This document shows positions 41,128 to 49,641 of a stretch of DNA of 64,000 nt, piece by piece. Position 1 is the first letter of the stretch, and every line of letters begins with the position of its first letter. This DNA comes from DASRDE01 sp035938175 (GTDB lineage Bacteria > Vulcanimicrobiota > Vulcanimicrobiia > Vulcanimicrobiales > Vulcanimicrobiaceae). The notes beneath the pieces were generated by a model. That model saw only the letters and a program-made list of their open reading frames with translations, did no database searches and was not told the DNA's origin. The DNA is taken from positions 1 to 64,000 of the forward strand of contig DASZHD010000053.1 of the NCBI GenBank assembly GCA_035938175.1. Reading direction: 5' to 3'. The position numbers and the translations under genes are program-made.

Positions 41128-41438
41128 ACGGGCGGTTCTACGATTTCCGCAAGCGCGTAGCGCCTCGGCCGGCGGCAGCGGCGCTGAAATACGATCCGGT
41201 CGGACATGAAGCGCCGCAACTGGTAGCGGCGGGCCGTGGACTGATCGCAGATGAGATCGTGCGCGTGGCTAAAGAGCACGGCATTCCGCTTCACGAAGAC
41301 GCGCAGTTGGTGGAAGCGCTCTCGCGCTTGGAACTCACCGAATCCATACCGCGCGAGCTGTACGCCGTCGTCGCCGAAGTCCTGGCATACGTATTCCGGA
41401 TCGACGCGCAGGCAGCGCGGCGCAGTCACACGCGATAA
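41124..41438 (+). CDS. Stand-alone FlhB cytoplasmic-domain homologue
   Basis: 104 residues matching the part of FlhB after the autocleavage site: ALKYDPVGHEAPQLVAAGRGLIADEIVRVAKEHGIPLHEDAQLVEALSRLEL. The NPTH cleavage motif and the membrane domain are absent. Such FlhX/YlqH-like proteins can substitute for the FlhB C-terminal fragment in export switching. ATGA overlap with fliK supports coupling to the hook-length switch. Confidence 0.88.
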   Translation: MNGRFYDFRKRVAPRPAAAALKYDPVGHEAPQLVAAGRGLIADEIVRVAKEHGIPLHEDAQLVEALSRLELTESIPRELYAVVAEVLAYVFRIDAQAARRSHTR

Positions 41439-41447
41439 AATCCTGAC

Positions 41448-43064
41448 CTATAAGGACCACTCGTACGCGTTCCAGCCTTCGCTCACGCCGTTGGGATCGA
41501 AGTTTTTCAGACGCGGGTTGATGACGTAAAGCCGCCGGTAGTAATACAAGAAATCGGCAGGCTCGTTTTGCGCTAACAGCAGCTGCGTTCGCGCATAGGC
41601 TGCCTTCCTCGACGCGCGGTCGACGTTCGTCATCGCCACGTGTTCGGCAGCGTCCATCGCCGGATTGCAGAAGTGCGTGATGTTATTTCCGTTCGGCGGT
41701 ACGTACCGGCAGGTCCACTGCTGCGAGTCATCCGGATCCGCGCCGGCGATCCAGGGATAAAGTACCAGGTCGAACTTTCCCGCCATCAAGATTCCGCCGG
41801 CCGCGACAGTCGCATAGAGCATCGTGGGATCGATCTGCTTGATTTGAACGTCTATGCCTACGGCTCGGAGATCCGATTGCACTTGCACGCCGACGACGCG
41901 GAACGTCGGCTGCCCGCGCTCGAACTCCAAGACGAATGACAGCGGCTGGCCGTCCTTCATCCGGATACCGGCCGGCCCCATTTTCCATCCCGCCGCGTCG
42001 AGCAGTTGCGCGCTGCGAGCGCGATCTAACGGAATCTGGGGCACCTGCCCGTCGTATGCCCAATAGTAGTGGGAGAGATCTTCGGTCGCCGGGTCCGCGG
42101 TTCCGTAGGTGTCGTTGCGGATGATTGCGTTTTTATCGATTGCAGAAGCGATCGCTTGGCGCACGCGCAGATCGTCCAGCGGAGGATGCGCCATATTCAT
42201 CTCGAGCGCTAAGAACTGCGGCGATTCCGCCATCACGACGCCGAGCTGTTTGTCATTCCGCACATCGCGAATAATCGTCGGTGCGACGTCGTTAGCCAGA
42301 TCGCTGACGCCCGAGCGCAGATCGGTTTCGCGCGTGTTATGGTCGGTAACGAAATGCACGACGATCTTGGCGATGTGCGGCTTCCCGCGAAAATACGCGC
42401 CGTTGGCGCTGTAATCGATCTCTTCGCCTTGGATGAAGCGCGTTACGCGAAAGGGACCCGTACCGACCGGCTGGGTGTTGAACGGCACTTGATTGAGATC
42501 GGCATATTTCGCAAGCAAGTGCGACGGGATCACGCGAAACGGATCGTCGCTTTCACCGAAGACGGTATTAACGAAGGGCGCGAACGGTTCTTTCAAGTGG
42601 AAGACGACGGTGTATGGATCGGGCGTGTCGACCGAACGCACCTCGTCGTAACCGCGGCGTTCCACCACGTTGTTACGTGAATTCATGACGGCCTGCCACG
42701 AGAATTTCACGTCTTGACTGGTAAAAGGCGCGCCGTCGTGCCATTGTACGCTGCGGCGCAGGTGGTAGACGATCGTTTTGCCGTCGCCGCTTATTCCGCC
42801 GTTCTGCACGGTGGGAACTACGGCAGCCAGATCGGGTACGTCGTTTCCATGCGGATCGTTGGTTACCAATTCGTCAAACGCTAAGCCCGCCAAGAAATTT
42901 TCCGACGTGTTGGTTGAGAATATGGGATTCAGATTTCGCGGAATCGCCCAAGTCTCGATGCGCAGTTCGTCGGCCGGTCCCGAAGCCGACTGACTTTGTG
43001 TGCCGGCGCCGGTGCACGCCGCCGGCAGGCAACAGAGAATGGCAAGCGCAAAGCGTCGTCTCAT
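41448..43064 (-). CDS. Peptide ABC transporter substrate-binding lipoprotein
   Basis: 538 residues; ATG 43064 with GGAGAA nine bases upstream, lipobox-like PAAC (Cys17). SBP family 5 (DppA/OppA-like): LRIETWAIPRNLNPIF, IVYHLRRSVQWHDGAPFTSQDVKFSW, VGTGPFRVTRFIQGEEIDY and LNDIRVRQAI-type segment ALEMNMAHPPLDDLRVRQAIASAID. Captures oligopeptides or related solutes for import. No permease or ATPase gene is adjacent, so it is an orphan subunit here. Its start codon overlaps that of the divergent DUF1028 gene. Confidence 0.92.
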   Translation of the reverse strand: MRRRFALAILCCLPAACTGAGTQSQSASGPADELRIETWAIPRNLNPIFSTNTSENFLAGLAFDELVTNDPHGNDVPDLAAVVPTVQNGGISGDGKTIVYHLRRSVQWHDGAPFTSQDVKFSWQAVMNSRNNVVERRGYDEVRSVDTPDPYTVVFHLKEPFAPFVNTVFGESDDPFRVIPSHLLAKYADLNQVPFNTQPVGTGPFRVTRFIQGEEIDYSANGAYFRGKPHIAKIVVHFVTDHNTRETDLRSGVSDLANDVAPTIIRDVRNDKQLGVVMAESPQFLALEMNMAHPPLDDLRVRQAIASAIDKNAIIRNDTYGTADPATEDLSHYYWAYDGQVPQIPLDRARSAQLLDAAGWKMGPAGIRMKDGQPLSFVLEFERGQPTFRVVGVQVQSDLRAVGIDVQIKQIDPTMLYATVAAGGILMAGKFDLVLYPWIAGADPDDSQQWTCRYVPPNGNNITHFCNPAMDAAEHVAMTNVDRASRKAAYARTQLLLAQNEPADFLYYYRRLYVINPRLKNFDPNGVSEGWNAYEWSL

Positions 43065-43917
43065 GTTCAGCACGTTCTCCATAGTGGCGTACGACCAAGA
43101 CAGCGGCGAGGTCGGCGTTGCGGTTCAATCAAAATTCTTGAGCGTCGGCGCCGTCGTACCTTTCGCGCGCGCGAGCGCAGGTGCATTGGCGACGCAAGCG
43201 TTCGCGAATACATCTTACGGACCGAAGGCGCTCGATCTTCTCGCGCAAGGAGTGGAACCGGCCGCCGTTGCACGCGAATTGACCGCGGGCGACGAGGGTC
43301 GCGAGGACCGTCAATTCGGACTCGTCGACACGCACGGAAGAGCCGCGTCATTTACCGGAAGCAACTGCATTCCGTGGGCAGGCGGCATCGCCGGTGACGG
43401 ATTTGCGGCACAAGGAAACTGCCTTGCGGGTGCGGCGGTCGTCGACGCGTTGTCCGGCGCGTTTGCATCGTCGACGGGCCATCTTGCGGATCGTCTCGTC
43501 GCGGCATTGCGCGCGGCACAAGCCGCGGGAGGCGATAAACGCGGCCAGCAAAGTGCGGCGTTGATTATCGAAAAACCGGGCGGCGGATATGCGGGATTCA
43601 ACGATCGCTACGTGGATCTGCGCGTGGACGATCACGCGCAGCCGATCGAAGAGCTTGCGCGCCTGCTCGAATTGCACAAGCTGTATTTCTTTCCGGCGGC
43701 TCCGCAAGACGTGGTCGCGATCGATGCGCAGCTCGGCGGCGAAATCGCACGCGAGCTCGTTCGAGTAGGAGCCATCGATTCAGCGGCCGGATACGACGAT
43801 CGCACCCGCGAGGCGCTGGTACGTTTCATGCATGTTGAAAACTTGGAGAATCGCGTTCGGACCGACGACACGATCGATCGTCAGACGTTGGCGTATCTTC
43901 GCGCTCATAAACGGTGA
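43063..43917 (+). CDS. DUF1028 family protein
   Basis: 284 residues. MFSTFSIVAYDQDSGEVGVAVQSKF and VGAVVPFARASAGALATQAF are the N-terminal signature of DUF1028, thought to adopt an Ntn-hydrolase fold. A C-terminal part with YDDRTREALVRFMHVENLENR resembles a peptidoglycan-binding-like repeat. I see no signal peptide. It starts one base from the divergent substrate-binding gene and has no clear ribosome site. Function unknown, but peptide-related context is suggestive. Confidence 0.85.
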   Translation: MFSTFSIVAYDQDSGEVGVAVQSKFLSVGAVVPFARASAGALATQAFANTSYGPKALDLLAQGVEPAAVARELTAGDEGREDRQFGLVDTHGRAASFTGSNCIPWAGGIAGDGFAAQGNCLAGAAVVDALSGAFASSTGHLADRLVAALRAAQAAGGDKRGQQSAALIIEKPGGGYAGFNDRYVDLRVDDHAQPIEELARLLELHKLYFFPAAPQDVVAIDAQLGGEIARELVRVGAIDSAAGYDDRTREALVRFMHVENLENRVRTDDTIDRQTLAYLRAHKR

Positions 43918-43938
43918 GCGTGTGATGAACGCTCGGCG

Positions 43939-44805
43939 TTAACCCCGCAACGTTCGGATCGCAAGACGAGCTGCGTCGGCGATGGCGTGGCTTCCGCCCA
44001 AGTTGCCGTGGTTGCCGAATGCGTAGCATGCAATCGCGATCGGTTTGCCGTGCGGAGGAACGAGCAATCCGATATCGTTGGAAGCGTTTTGATACGATCC
44101 CGTTTTGTCGGCAACGCTCCAACCAGGCGGAACGCCGGCGCGCAAACGCGCGTCGCCCGTCACGACTTCATGCATCCATGCGAGCAGCAACAGCGTCGAG
44201 CGCTGCGAGAGCGCCGGCCGGGTGACCAGGCGCACAACGAGGTACGCCATGGCGTGCGGCGTTCCCGTATCGCGCGGTTCCGTAAGCGACGCGGGTGAAT
44301 GCAGATCGCGTTCGTAGCGATCGACGCGCACGTCGCTAACGCCGAGCTGTCGAAGGTATGCCGTCACCGCTGCGGGACCCCCGATGCGTCTGCAGAGTAC
44401 GTCCGCGGCGGTGTTGTCGCTGTTTGAAATGGCGTATTCGCAAACCGAGGCTAGGCTGAGCGTGGTTCCTTGGGGGTATTTCTGGGCGATGTCGCTGTAA
44501 GGCGGTTCCAGATCGTTTTTCAGAATGCGCACGGGCGCATCAAGCCGATCTCTGCCGCGATCCACGCGGTCCAGCGCAGCCATGACAAGCGGCAGTTTTT
44601 GTGTGCTGGCCAACGGAAAGCGTTGTGCCGCGCGATGCTCGAGTGTTCTCCCGGAGTCGAGATCGATTGCATAGACGCCGATGATTCCGCCCCACCGGCG
44701 TTCGATAGTCTCAAAGCCATCCGGCACTTTCACGGTTTTCGGGGAGACCAACCCGGAAATCAGGCTTGCGACAAACTGCGATCGAATCACGCGCCGCTCT
44801 TGCAC
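43939..44805 (-). CDS. Class A beta-lactamase-like serine hydrolase
   Basis: 288 residues. All class A motifs are present: ASTQK (nucleophile Ser67, Lys70), SDN at 129-131, omega-loop YERDLHSP with Glu165, and DKTGS at 234-238. The residue four after the Glu is His169 where most class A enzymes have Asn (Ambler 170); PER-type enzymes also carry His there. The N-terminus is weakly hydrophobic with ERRVIRS, perhaps a poor Tat-like signal, so export is uncertain. Could hydrolyse beta-lactams or be a related D-peptide hydrolase. Confidence 0.85.
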   Translation of the reverse strand: MQERRVIRSQFVASLISGLVSPKTVKVPDGFETIERRWGGIIGVYAIDLDSGRTLEHRAAQRFPLASTQKLPLVMAALDRVDRGRDRLDAPVRILKNDLEPPYSDIAQKYPQGTTLSLASVCEYAISNSDNTAADVLCRRIGGPAAVTAYLRQLGVSDVRVDRYERDLHSPASLTEPRDTGTPHAMAYLVVRLVTRPALSQRSTLLLLAWMHEVVTGDARLRAGVPPGWSVADKTGSYQNASNDIGLLVPPHGKPIAIACYAFGNHGNLGGSHAIADAARLAIRTLRG

Positions 44806-44857
44806 GTCACGAAACCCGGTTCCGCCCTTTTAGTATATTTGAAGTCTGGAGGGCACC

Positions 44858-45028
44858 ATGCTGACCAAGTTACGGCAGTTTTTTGCAGCGTGGCTAAGAG
44901 TGGTTCGCGGCGGCCGCAAGCCGCCTCCGGCCGACCCGGAAGCCGGCGCCGGCGTCGGCGCCAAACTGCCGCGGCCCGTCCCAACGCTTTCCGGCGCAAA
45001 TGCGAGGGCGTTTCCGCCGGAAGAGTAG
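44858..45028 (+). CDS. Possible small protein, 56 residues
   Basis: ATG 44858 has GGAGGG five bases upstream and an A/T-rich TAGTATATTT about 20 bases further, a better start context than many real genes here. The product has a short N-terminal amphipathic helix (LTKLRQFFAAWLRVVRG) and a Pro/Gly/Ala tail ending PPEE. No homologue known to me; it may be a membrane-associated small protein or chance. Confidence 0.4.
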   Translation: MLTKLRQFFAAWLRVVRGGRKPPPADPEAGAGVGAKLPRPVPTLSGANARAFPPEE

Positions 45029-45064
45029 CGCGCGTGCATGCCGTTGTTCGCCCTATGGCCGCTG

Positions 45065-45643
45065 CTATGGTCCCGCTTGAGGTGTACCCGCCGTTCCTTG
45101 CTGTGATTCTTGGGACTCGGGCCGCATCAACGTGTAAACAGTCAAATCCCACGCGTTTCGCACGCCGATTAGGAGCAGTGCGCCCATGACGAGTGCCGCG
45201 CCGTAAAGACCGTACGCGGACGAACTGTACGAGAAGATTCCGCTTGCGATAAGCACGAGATAGCTCAATGCGGGAAGGGCAAAGTACCAAGTCCAGTCAT
45301 CCGGATCGAGATCCCAACGGCCTTTCCAACGCGCATGCGCGGCTCTGGCGAGCATATAGCCCATTCCAAAGAGACCGGCGGCCGCCAAGCCGAGGCCCAG
45401 CCACAGCGGCGTAATGGCCGGAATGAGCAGCAGCATCGATACAATCATCTCGGTTACGAAGAATGCAACGATCGGCGTGAAAAACGCGCCGACCGCTCCA
45501 CGCCCCTGCTGCGTCATCAGCGTGCGTTGCGCGAGCGACATGACGACGAACATCAGGCCCATCAGTGTCGACGCCGCCGTCCCCGTGAAAATGTAGAACT
45601 CTCGCCAAGCACCGACGCGGTGCAGCCAATCCGACGGATCCAT
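45065..45643 (-). CDS. Hypothetical four-helix membrane protein
   Basis: 192 residues. N-terminal MDPSDWLHRVGAWREFYIFTGTAASTLMGLMFVVMSLA precedes four hydrophobic segments (about 18-38, 52-75, 80-100, 120-165), with a cytoplasmic loop RAAHARWKGRWDLDPDDW. Resembles a family of uncharacterised short membrane proteins. Single gene facing the small ORF; no regulatory clue. Confidence 0.7.
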   Translation of the reverse strand: MDPSDWLHRVGAWREFYIFTGTAASTLMGLMFVVMSLAQRTLMTQQGRGAVGAFFTPIVAFFVTEMIVSMLLLIPAITPLWLGLGLAAAGLFGMGYMLARAAHARWKGRWDLDPDDWTWYFALPALSYLVLIASGIFSYSSSAYGLYGAALVMGALLLIGVRNAWDLTVYTLMRPESQESQQGTAGTPQAGP

Positions 45644-45667
45644 GGCCGGGCTGTTCCGCGCACGCGC

Positions 45668-45697
45668 GACAGGCTCCGCGCGGCTTCGCCTCTCAAA
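45668..45697. repeat. 30-base direct repeat, copy 1
   Basis: Begins GACAGGCTCCGCGCGG and matches 45778-45807 at about 26 of 30 positions, 110 bases apart. Confidence 0.6.
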
Positions 45698-45699
45698 CG

Positions 45700-45750
45700 A
45701 TGGTATGGGGGCCGAAGGCCGGGGGCCCCATGCGCTTTGCGTATGGGGGG
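45700..45750. repeat. Hairpin-forming interspersed repeat upstream of ftsY
   Basis: ATGGTATGGGGGCCGAAGGC is shared with 26580-26602 before rplJ. The adjoining stem CCCCATGCGC / GCGTATGGGG (45726-45748, ten pairs with one G.U) is echoed by the hairpin before fliH (58014-58041). Confidence 0.5.
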
Positions 45751-45777
45751 CGTGGAGCGCCCTTCGGCGCAGCTCAG

Positions 45778-45807
45778 GACAGGCTCCGCGCGGATACGCC
45801 TGTTAAA
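45778..45807. repeat. 30-base direct repeat, copy 2
   Basis: Second copy of the repeat at 45668-45697. Its tail GCGCGGATACGCCTGT is also found at 26617-26632 before rplJ. Confidence 0.6.
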
Positions 45808-45850
45808 TCGAACAGGAGTTCGATTCAAGCGTGCGGAAAGGCGGATATCC

Positions 45851-46768
45851 GTGAGCTTCTTCGCCAAAATGCGCGCATCGTTCGGCAAAGCGCGCGAGAC
45901 GCTTGCGGGAGTTGCCGCACTCGGCCGCGAGCGGCGGCCGATCACTCCCGAACTCTGGGAAGAGCTCGAGGAGCTGCTGCTCCTTGCGGACTTCGGCGTG
46001 CCCACTACCGAGAAGATCGTCGGCGGTCTAAAAACCGTCGCAAAGCAAGAGCTCTGGCGCACGAGCGATCAAATCGTCGCGCGGTTTCGCAAAGACGTCG
46101 AGCGGTTTCTGACGCTGCCCGGCGCCGAGCTGAACCTCACCGAAAAGCCGGCAGTGATCCTGATCGTAGGCGTCAACGGCAGCGGCAAGACGACCACGAT
46201 CGGAAAACTCGCGACCCGTCTGCGCAAGGAAGGCAAACGCGTCGTACTCGTTGCGGCCGATACGTTCCGGGCGGCCGCGGCCGAGCAACTCGCAATTTGG
46301 GCGGAACGAAGCGGCGCGGAGTTCATTCGCGGCAAGGAAGGCGCGGATCCGGCATCGGTCGTCTTCGACGGAATGCAAGCCGGCAAGGCGCGCGGCGCCG
46401 ACGTGATCGTCGTCGACACCGCCGGACGCCTTCAAACGAAAACCAACCTCATGGAAGAGCTGAAGAAGATGCGCCGCATAATCGAACGCGAGACGGGGCG
46501 TCCGCCCGCCGAAACGCTGCTCGTCGTCGACGGCACGACCGGCCAGAATGCGATTTCTCAAGCGCGCCTGTTTCACGATGCGACAGCGTTGACGGGCGTG
46601 GTCGTGACGAAGCTCGACTCCACCGCAAAAGGCGGCGTGCTGGTCGCAATCGTCGATACACTGGAGATTCCCATCAAGTTCGTCGGATTGGGCGAAACCG
46701 CGGACGCGCTGCGGCCGTTCGTGCCGTCCGAATTCATCGAGGCACTTTTCGAGGACAGCGGTTTCTGA
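45851..46768 (+). CDS. ftsY: Signal recognition particle receptor FtsY
   Basis: 305 residues from GTG 45851. Four-helix N domain (about 1-95), then the SRP GTPase: GVNGSGKT (107-114), AADTFRAAAAEQL, VDTAGRLQ (188-195), TKLDSTAKGG and the closing FVGLGETADALRPF. Docks the SRP-ribosome complex at the inner membrane. Lacks the long acidic A domain of E. coli FtsY, as in many bacteria. The open frame upstream to 45335 is antisense to a membrane protein and is not counted. Confidence 0.97.
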   Translation: MSFFAKMRASFGKARETLAGVAALGRERRPITPELWEELEELLLLADFGVPTTEKIVGGLKTVAKQELWRTSDQIVARFRKDVERFLTLPGAELNLTEKPAVILIVGVNGSGKTTTIGKLATRLRKEGKRVVLVAADTFRAAAAEQLAIWAERSGAEFIRGKEGADPASVVFDGMQAGKARGADVIVVDTAGRLQTKTNLMEELKKMRRIIERETGRPPAETLLVVDGTTGQNAISQARLFHDATALTGVVVTKLDSTAKGGVLVAIVDTLEIPIKFVGLGETADALRPFVPSEFIEALFEDSGF

Positions 46769-46780
46769 AGTGACAGGGTG

Positions 46781-46808
46781 TTGGCATGCACACCCGATAG
46801 CGTGATAC
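46781..46808 (+). promoter_or_regulatory. Likely recA promoter
   Basis: TTGGCA (46781-46786), 16-base spacer, TGATAC (46803-46808), 42 bases before the ATG. A GGGTGT/ACACCC inverted repeat overlaps the -35. I see no standard LexA box. Confidence 0.5.
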
Positions 46809-46849
46809 TCACAACGTACGCAGTTTTTCGTAGGAGAAAGAGATAGGCA

Positions 46850-47890
46850 ATGGCAGCGCAAGACGAACGGCAGGCGGCCCTCAATAATGCCCTCGCGCAG
46901 ATCGAGCGGCAGTTCGGAAAAGGCTCGATTATGCGCATGGGCGAGATCCAAGAGCGCATGCATTTCGACGTCATTCCGTCCGGTTCGATTGCCATCGATC
47001 TGGCTTTAGGCGTCGGCGGATTTCCGCGCGGACGCATCGTCGAGATCTACGGCCCCGAATCCAGCGGTAAGACTACGCTCGCGCTGCACGCAATCGCCGA
47101 AGCGCAGAAGAACGGCGGCACTGCGGCGTTCATCGACGTGGAGCACGCGCTCGATCCCAACTACGCGGCCGCGCTCGGAGTCGATCTCGACAATCTGCTC
47201 GTGTCACAGCCCGACACCGGCGAACAGGCACTCGATATTGCCGAAATGCTGGTCCGCAGCAACGCGGTCGACGTCATCGTCGTCGACTCAGTCGCCGCGC
47301 TGGTCACGAAAGCCGAACTCGAAGGCGACATGGGGGATACCCACGTCGGATTACAAGCGCGTCTGATGTCGCAGGCGCTGCGCAAACTGACGGCGGCTAT
47401 CTCACGCAGTAAGTCCGTGATGATCTTTATCAATCAGTTGCGCGAAAAGGTCGGCGTCATGTTCGGCAGCCCCGAAACGACGTCGGGCGGCCGCGCGCTG
47501 AAATTCTACGCGTCCATCCGCCTCGACGTGCGCAAGCTCGAGCAAATAAAAGTCGGTCAGGACGTCGTCGGCTCTCGCACCCGCGTGAAAGTGGTGAAGA
47601 ACAAGGTCGCGCCGCCGTTCCGCCAAGCCGAGTTCGATATCACCTACGGACATGGTATCAGCAAAATGGGCTCCATTCTCGACGTCGCGCTCGAACGGAA
47701 CATCGTCGGCAAGAGCGGATCGTGGTACACGTACGGCGAGACGCGCATCGGTCAAGGCCGTGAAAACGCGAAGTCGTATTTGGAAGAACACGGTGAATTG
47801 GCCGACGAGATTTCGTCGAAGATTCGAGAGGAGATCGCTAGCCAGATTTCGCGCAACGGCGCCTCCTCGGCAGCACCGGCCGCCGAGTAA
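46850..47890 (+). CDS. recA: Recombinase RecA
   Basis: 346 residues. Forms ATP-dependent filaments on single-stranded DNA for recombination and SOS. Walker A GPESSGKT at 68-75, VIVVDSVAALV (Walker B), loop 2 INQLREKVGVMFGSPETTSGGRALKFYAS. Full length, with a short C-terminal tail ending SAAPAAE. Five bases before recX, so the two form an operon. Confidence 0.99.
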   Translation: MAAQDERQAALNNALAQIERQFGKGSIMRMGEIQERMHFDVIPSGSIAIDLALGVGGFPRGRIVEIYGPESSGKTTLALHAIAEAQKNGGTAAFIDVEHALDPNYAAALGVDLDNLLVSQPDTGEQALDIAEMLVRSNAVDVIVVDSVAALVTKAELEGDMGDTHVGLQARLMSQALRKLTAAISRSKSVMIFINQLREKVGVMFGSPETTSGGRALKFYASIRLDVRKLEQIKVGQDVVGSRTRVKVVKNKVAPPFRQAEFDITYGHGISKMGSILDVALERNIVGKSGSWYTYGETRIGQGRENAKSYLEEHGELADEISSKIREEIASQISRNGASSAAPAAE

Positions 47891-47895
47891 ACACG

Positions 47896-48387
47896 TTGAG
47901 CGGTCCGGCAGCGACGCCGGCGAGCGCATACGTCGCAGCGTTGCGCGCCCTAGCGCAGCGAAGGCTCACGGAAGCGCAGCTGTGGCAAAAGCTCGAACGC
48001 AAGGGCTTCGAAGACGAAGCGGTTCGCGCGACCGTCGAGCGGTGTAAACGTGAAGGCTACATCGACGACAAGCTCTTTGCGCAGCTGTACGTGGAGCAAA
48101 AGCGGAAGGCAGTCGGAAATGCGCGCCTGGTCGCTGAGTTGATCCGCAAAGGCGTGGATCGCGACGCTGCATTGCAAGCCGTCCACGACGGCTCGGTGAA
48201 TGAAAGCGAGCGCCTCGATGAGGCGCTCGCAAAGCTCTTGCGGACGAAAGGCGACAACTATCCTTCAATCGCGCGCGGGTTGGAGCGTTTAGGCTTCCCC
48301 GCGTCGCTCATCTACCGCAAGTTACGCGATCATGCGGCGCAGGTCGGTCCCTTTGCCGATATCGCGGCCGTCGCGTCCAACGCATGA
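47896..48387 (+). CDS. recX: RecA regulator RecX
   Basis: 163 residues from a TTG start. Three repeated helical units: AYVAALRALAQRRLTEAQLWQKLERKGF, VERCKREGYIDDKLFAQLYVEQK and GDNYPSIARGLERLGFPASLIYRKL. RecX caps and inhibits RecA filaments. The last 58 bases overlap the 3' end of the facing PLP-enzyme gene. Confidence 0.92.
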   Translation: MSGPAATPASAYVAALRALAQRRLTEAQLWQKLERKGFEDEAVRATVERCKREGYIDDKLFAQLYVEQKRKAVGNARLVAELIRKGVDRDAALQAVHDGSVNESERLDEALAKLLRTKGDNYPSIARGLERLGFPASLIYRKLRDHAAQVGPFADIAAVASNA

Positions 48388-49541
48388 GCGAGATCCGCAA
48401 GTAAATCGGGGGCGTCCTCGATGCCGACGGAAAGCCGAAGCAAGTCGTCCGTAACGCCCAGATCCAGCCGTTCCTCCGGCGTAAGCGGCCCGTGCGTCAT
48501 GACCGCCGGGCTGCAAATCAGCGACTCGACGCCGCCGAGCGAGGTTGCGAGATTAAAGATTTTCGTCGCTCGAGCGGTCGCTTTCGCGCGCTCGGCGCCG
48601 CCGCGCACGCGGAACGAAACGATTCCGCCGAACCCCGACATCTGCGACCGCGCCAGCGCGTGCTGCGGATGCGAGGCAAGTCCCGGGTAGTACACGGCCG
48701 CTACGTCGTCGCGCGTCGACAGATACTCTGCAACCGCGAATGCGTTCTGCTCGTGCGCGCGCATGCGCAGCGCCAGCGTCTTTGCGCCGCGCAGCGTCAA
48801 GTACGCGTCCCACGGACCGGGAATCGCACCCACCGCATTCTGATGAAACGCGATCTCGGCATGGATTTCGGGGTCGGCCGCGATCGCGATGCCGCCGACG
48901 ACATCGCTATGCCCGCAAAGATATTTTGTCGTGGAATGCATCACCACGTCGGCGCCGAGCTCCAGCGGGCGTTGAAAATACGGCGACGCAAACGTATTGT
49001 CCACCGCCACGATCTGCCCGGGCTTCTTCAGCGCGGCGATCGCGCGGATATCGATGACACGCAGGAGGGGATTCGTCGGGGTCTCGATCCAGAAAAGCTT
49101 CGTTTCCGGCCTGATTGCTTGCGCGGTAGCCTGCACGTCGGTCATGTCGACGAATGTGGTCGAGATCCCGTATCGCGTAAGGACCTTCGTCAATAAACGG
49201 TGCGTGCCGCCGTAGATATCGCGCGTCGCGAGAATATGATCTCCGGTTTTCAGCAACGACGCGATGCCGGCGGCCGCGGCCATTCCGGATCCGAACGCCG
49301 TGGCACACCGTCCGCCTTCCAGATCGGCCAGCTGTGACTCCAGCGCTGCGCGCGTGGGATTTGCCGTCCGCGAGTAGTCGAACCCCTTGGTTACGCCGAC
49401 GTCCGGCAAGGTGAATGTGGCGGTTTGATAGACCGGAACGATCGTTGCACCGGTGGCGCTGCAGGGATCTTGTCCGCTGCGTATCGCGCGCGTTGCAAAT
49501 CCACGAGACGTCCCGGAGCGGCCAAATGACTGATTCGGCAT
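48330..49541 (-). CDS. Cys/Met metabolism PLP-dependent enzyme (cystathionine gamma-synthase/lyase type)
   Basis: 403 residues from ATG 49541 with CGGAG nine bases upstream. Fold-type I transsulfuration family: YSRTANPTR (56-64), SGMAAA, WIETPTNPLLRVIDI, and the PLP lysine Lys206 in HSTTKYLCGHSD. Catalyses gamma-replacement or elimination on homoserine esters or cystathionine; family motifs alone do not separate MetB, MetC, MetZ or MdeA. The leader carries an attenuator-like hairpin. Overlaps recX tail-to-tail by 58 bases, so neither 3' end can change freely. Confidence 0.93.
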   Translation of the reverse strand: MPNQSFGRSGTSRGFATRAIRSGQDPCSATGATIVPVYQTATFTLPDVGVTKGFDYSRTANPTRAALESQLADLEGGRCATAFGSGMAAAAGIASLLKTGDHILATRDIYGGTHRLLTKVLTRYGISTTFVDMTDVQATAQAIRPETKLFWIETPTNPLLRVIDIRAIAALKKPGQIVAVDNTFASPYFQRPLELGADVVMHSTTKYLCGHSDVVGGIAIAADPEIHAEIAFHQNAVGAIPGPWDAYLTLRGAKTLALRMRAHEQNAFAVAEYLSTRDDVAAVYYPGLASHPQHALARSQMSGFGGIVSFRVRGGAERAKATARATKIFNLATSLGGVESLICSPAVMTHGPLTPEERLDLGVTDDLLRLSVGIEDAPDLLADLAHALDATAAISAKGPTCAA

Positions 49542-49564
49542 GAGTTGCACTCCGTATAAAGATT

Positions 49565-49639
49565 GCGGCCCCCCACCATACCGGTGAGAGGCCGCTGACG
49601 CTTTCTGTTAGCTACAGATCTGCGAAAGACGACCTCACC
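49565..49639 (-). promoter_or_regulatory. Attenuator-like leader of the PLP enzyme
   Basis: A 13-bp hairpin GCGGCCTCTCACC-GGTAT-GGTGGGGGGCCGC (49595-49565 on the minus strand) ends 23 bases before the ATG. Its two imperfect positions are G.U in the minus-strand RNA but A-C mismatches in the other strand, which points to a minus-strand RNA structure. Upstream GGTGAGG (49639-49633) can pair with CTCACC of the hairpin's left arm and so act as antiterminator. TCGCATAA is repeated 23 bases apart further upstream. Confidence 0.5.
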
Positions 49640-49641
49640 GT

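Noticed and set aside
45820..45836. GTTCGATTC tRNA T-loop-like sequence before ftsY
   Set aside because: No acceptor or anticodon stems around it; part of a short inverted repeat instead.
45335..45850. In-frame extension of FtsY by 172 codons
   Set aside because: Runs antisense through a membrane-protein gene and repeats, has no FtsY-like sequence, and a normal N domain begins at GTG 45851.
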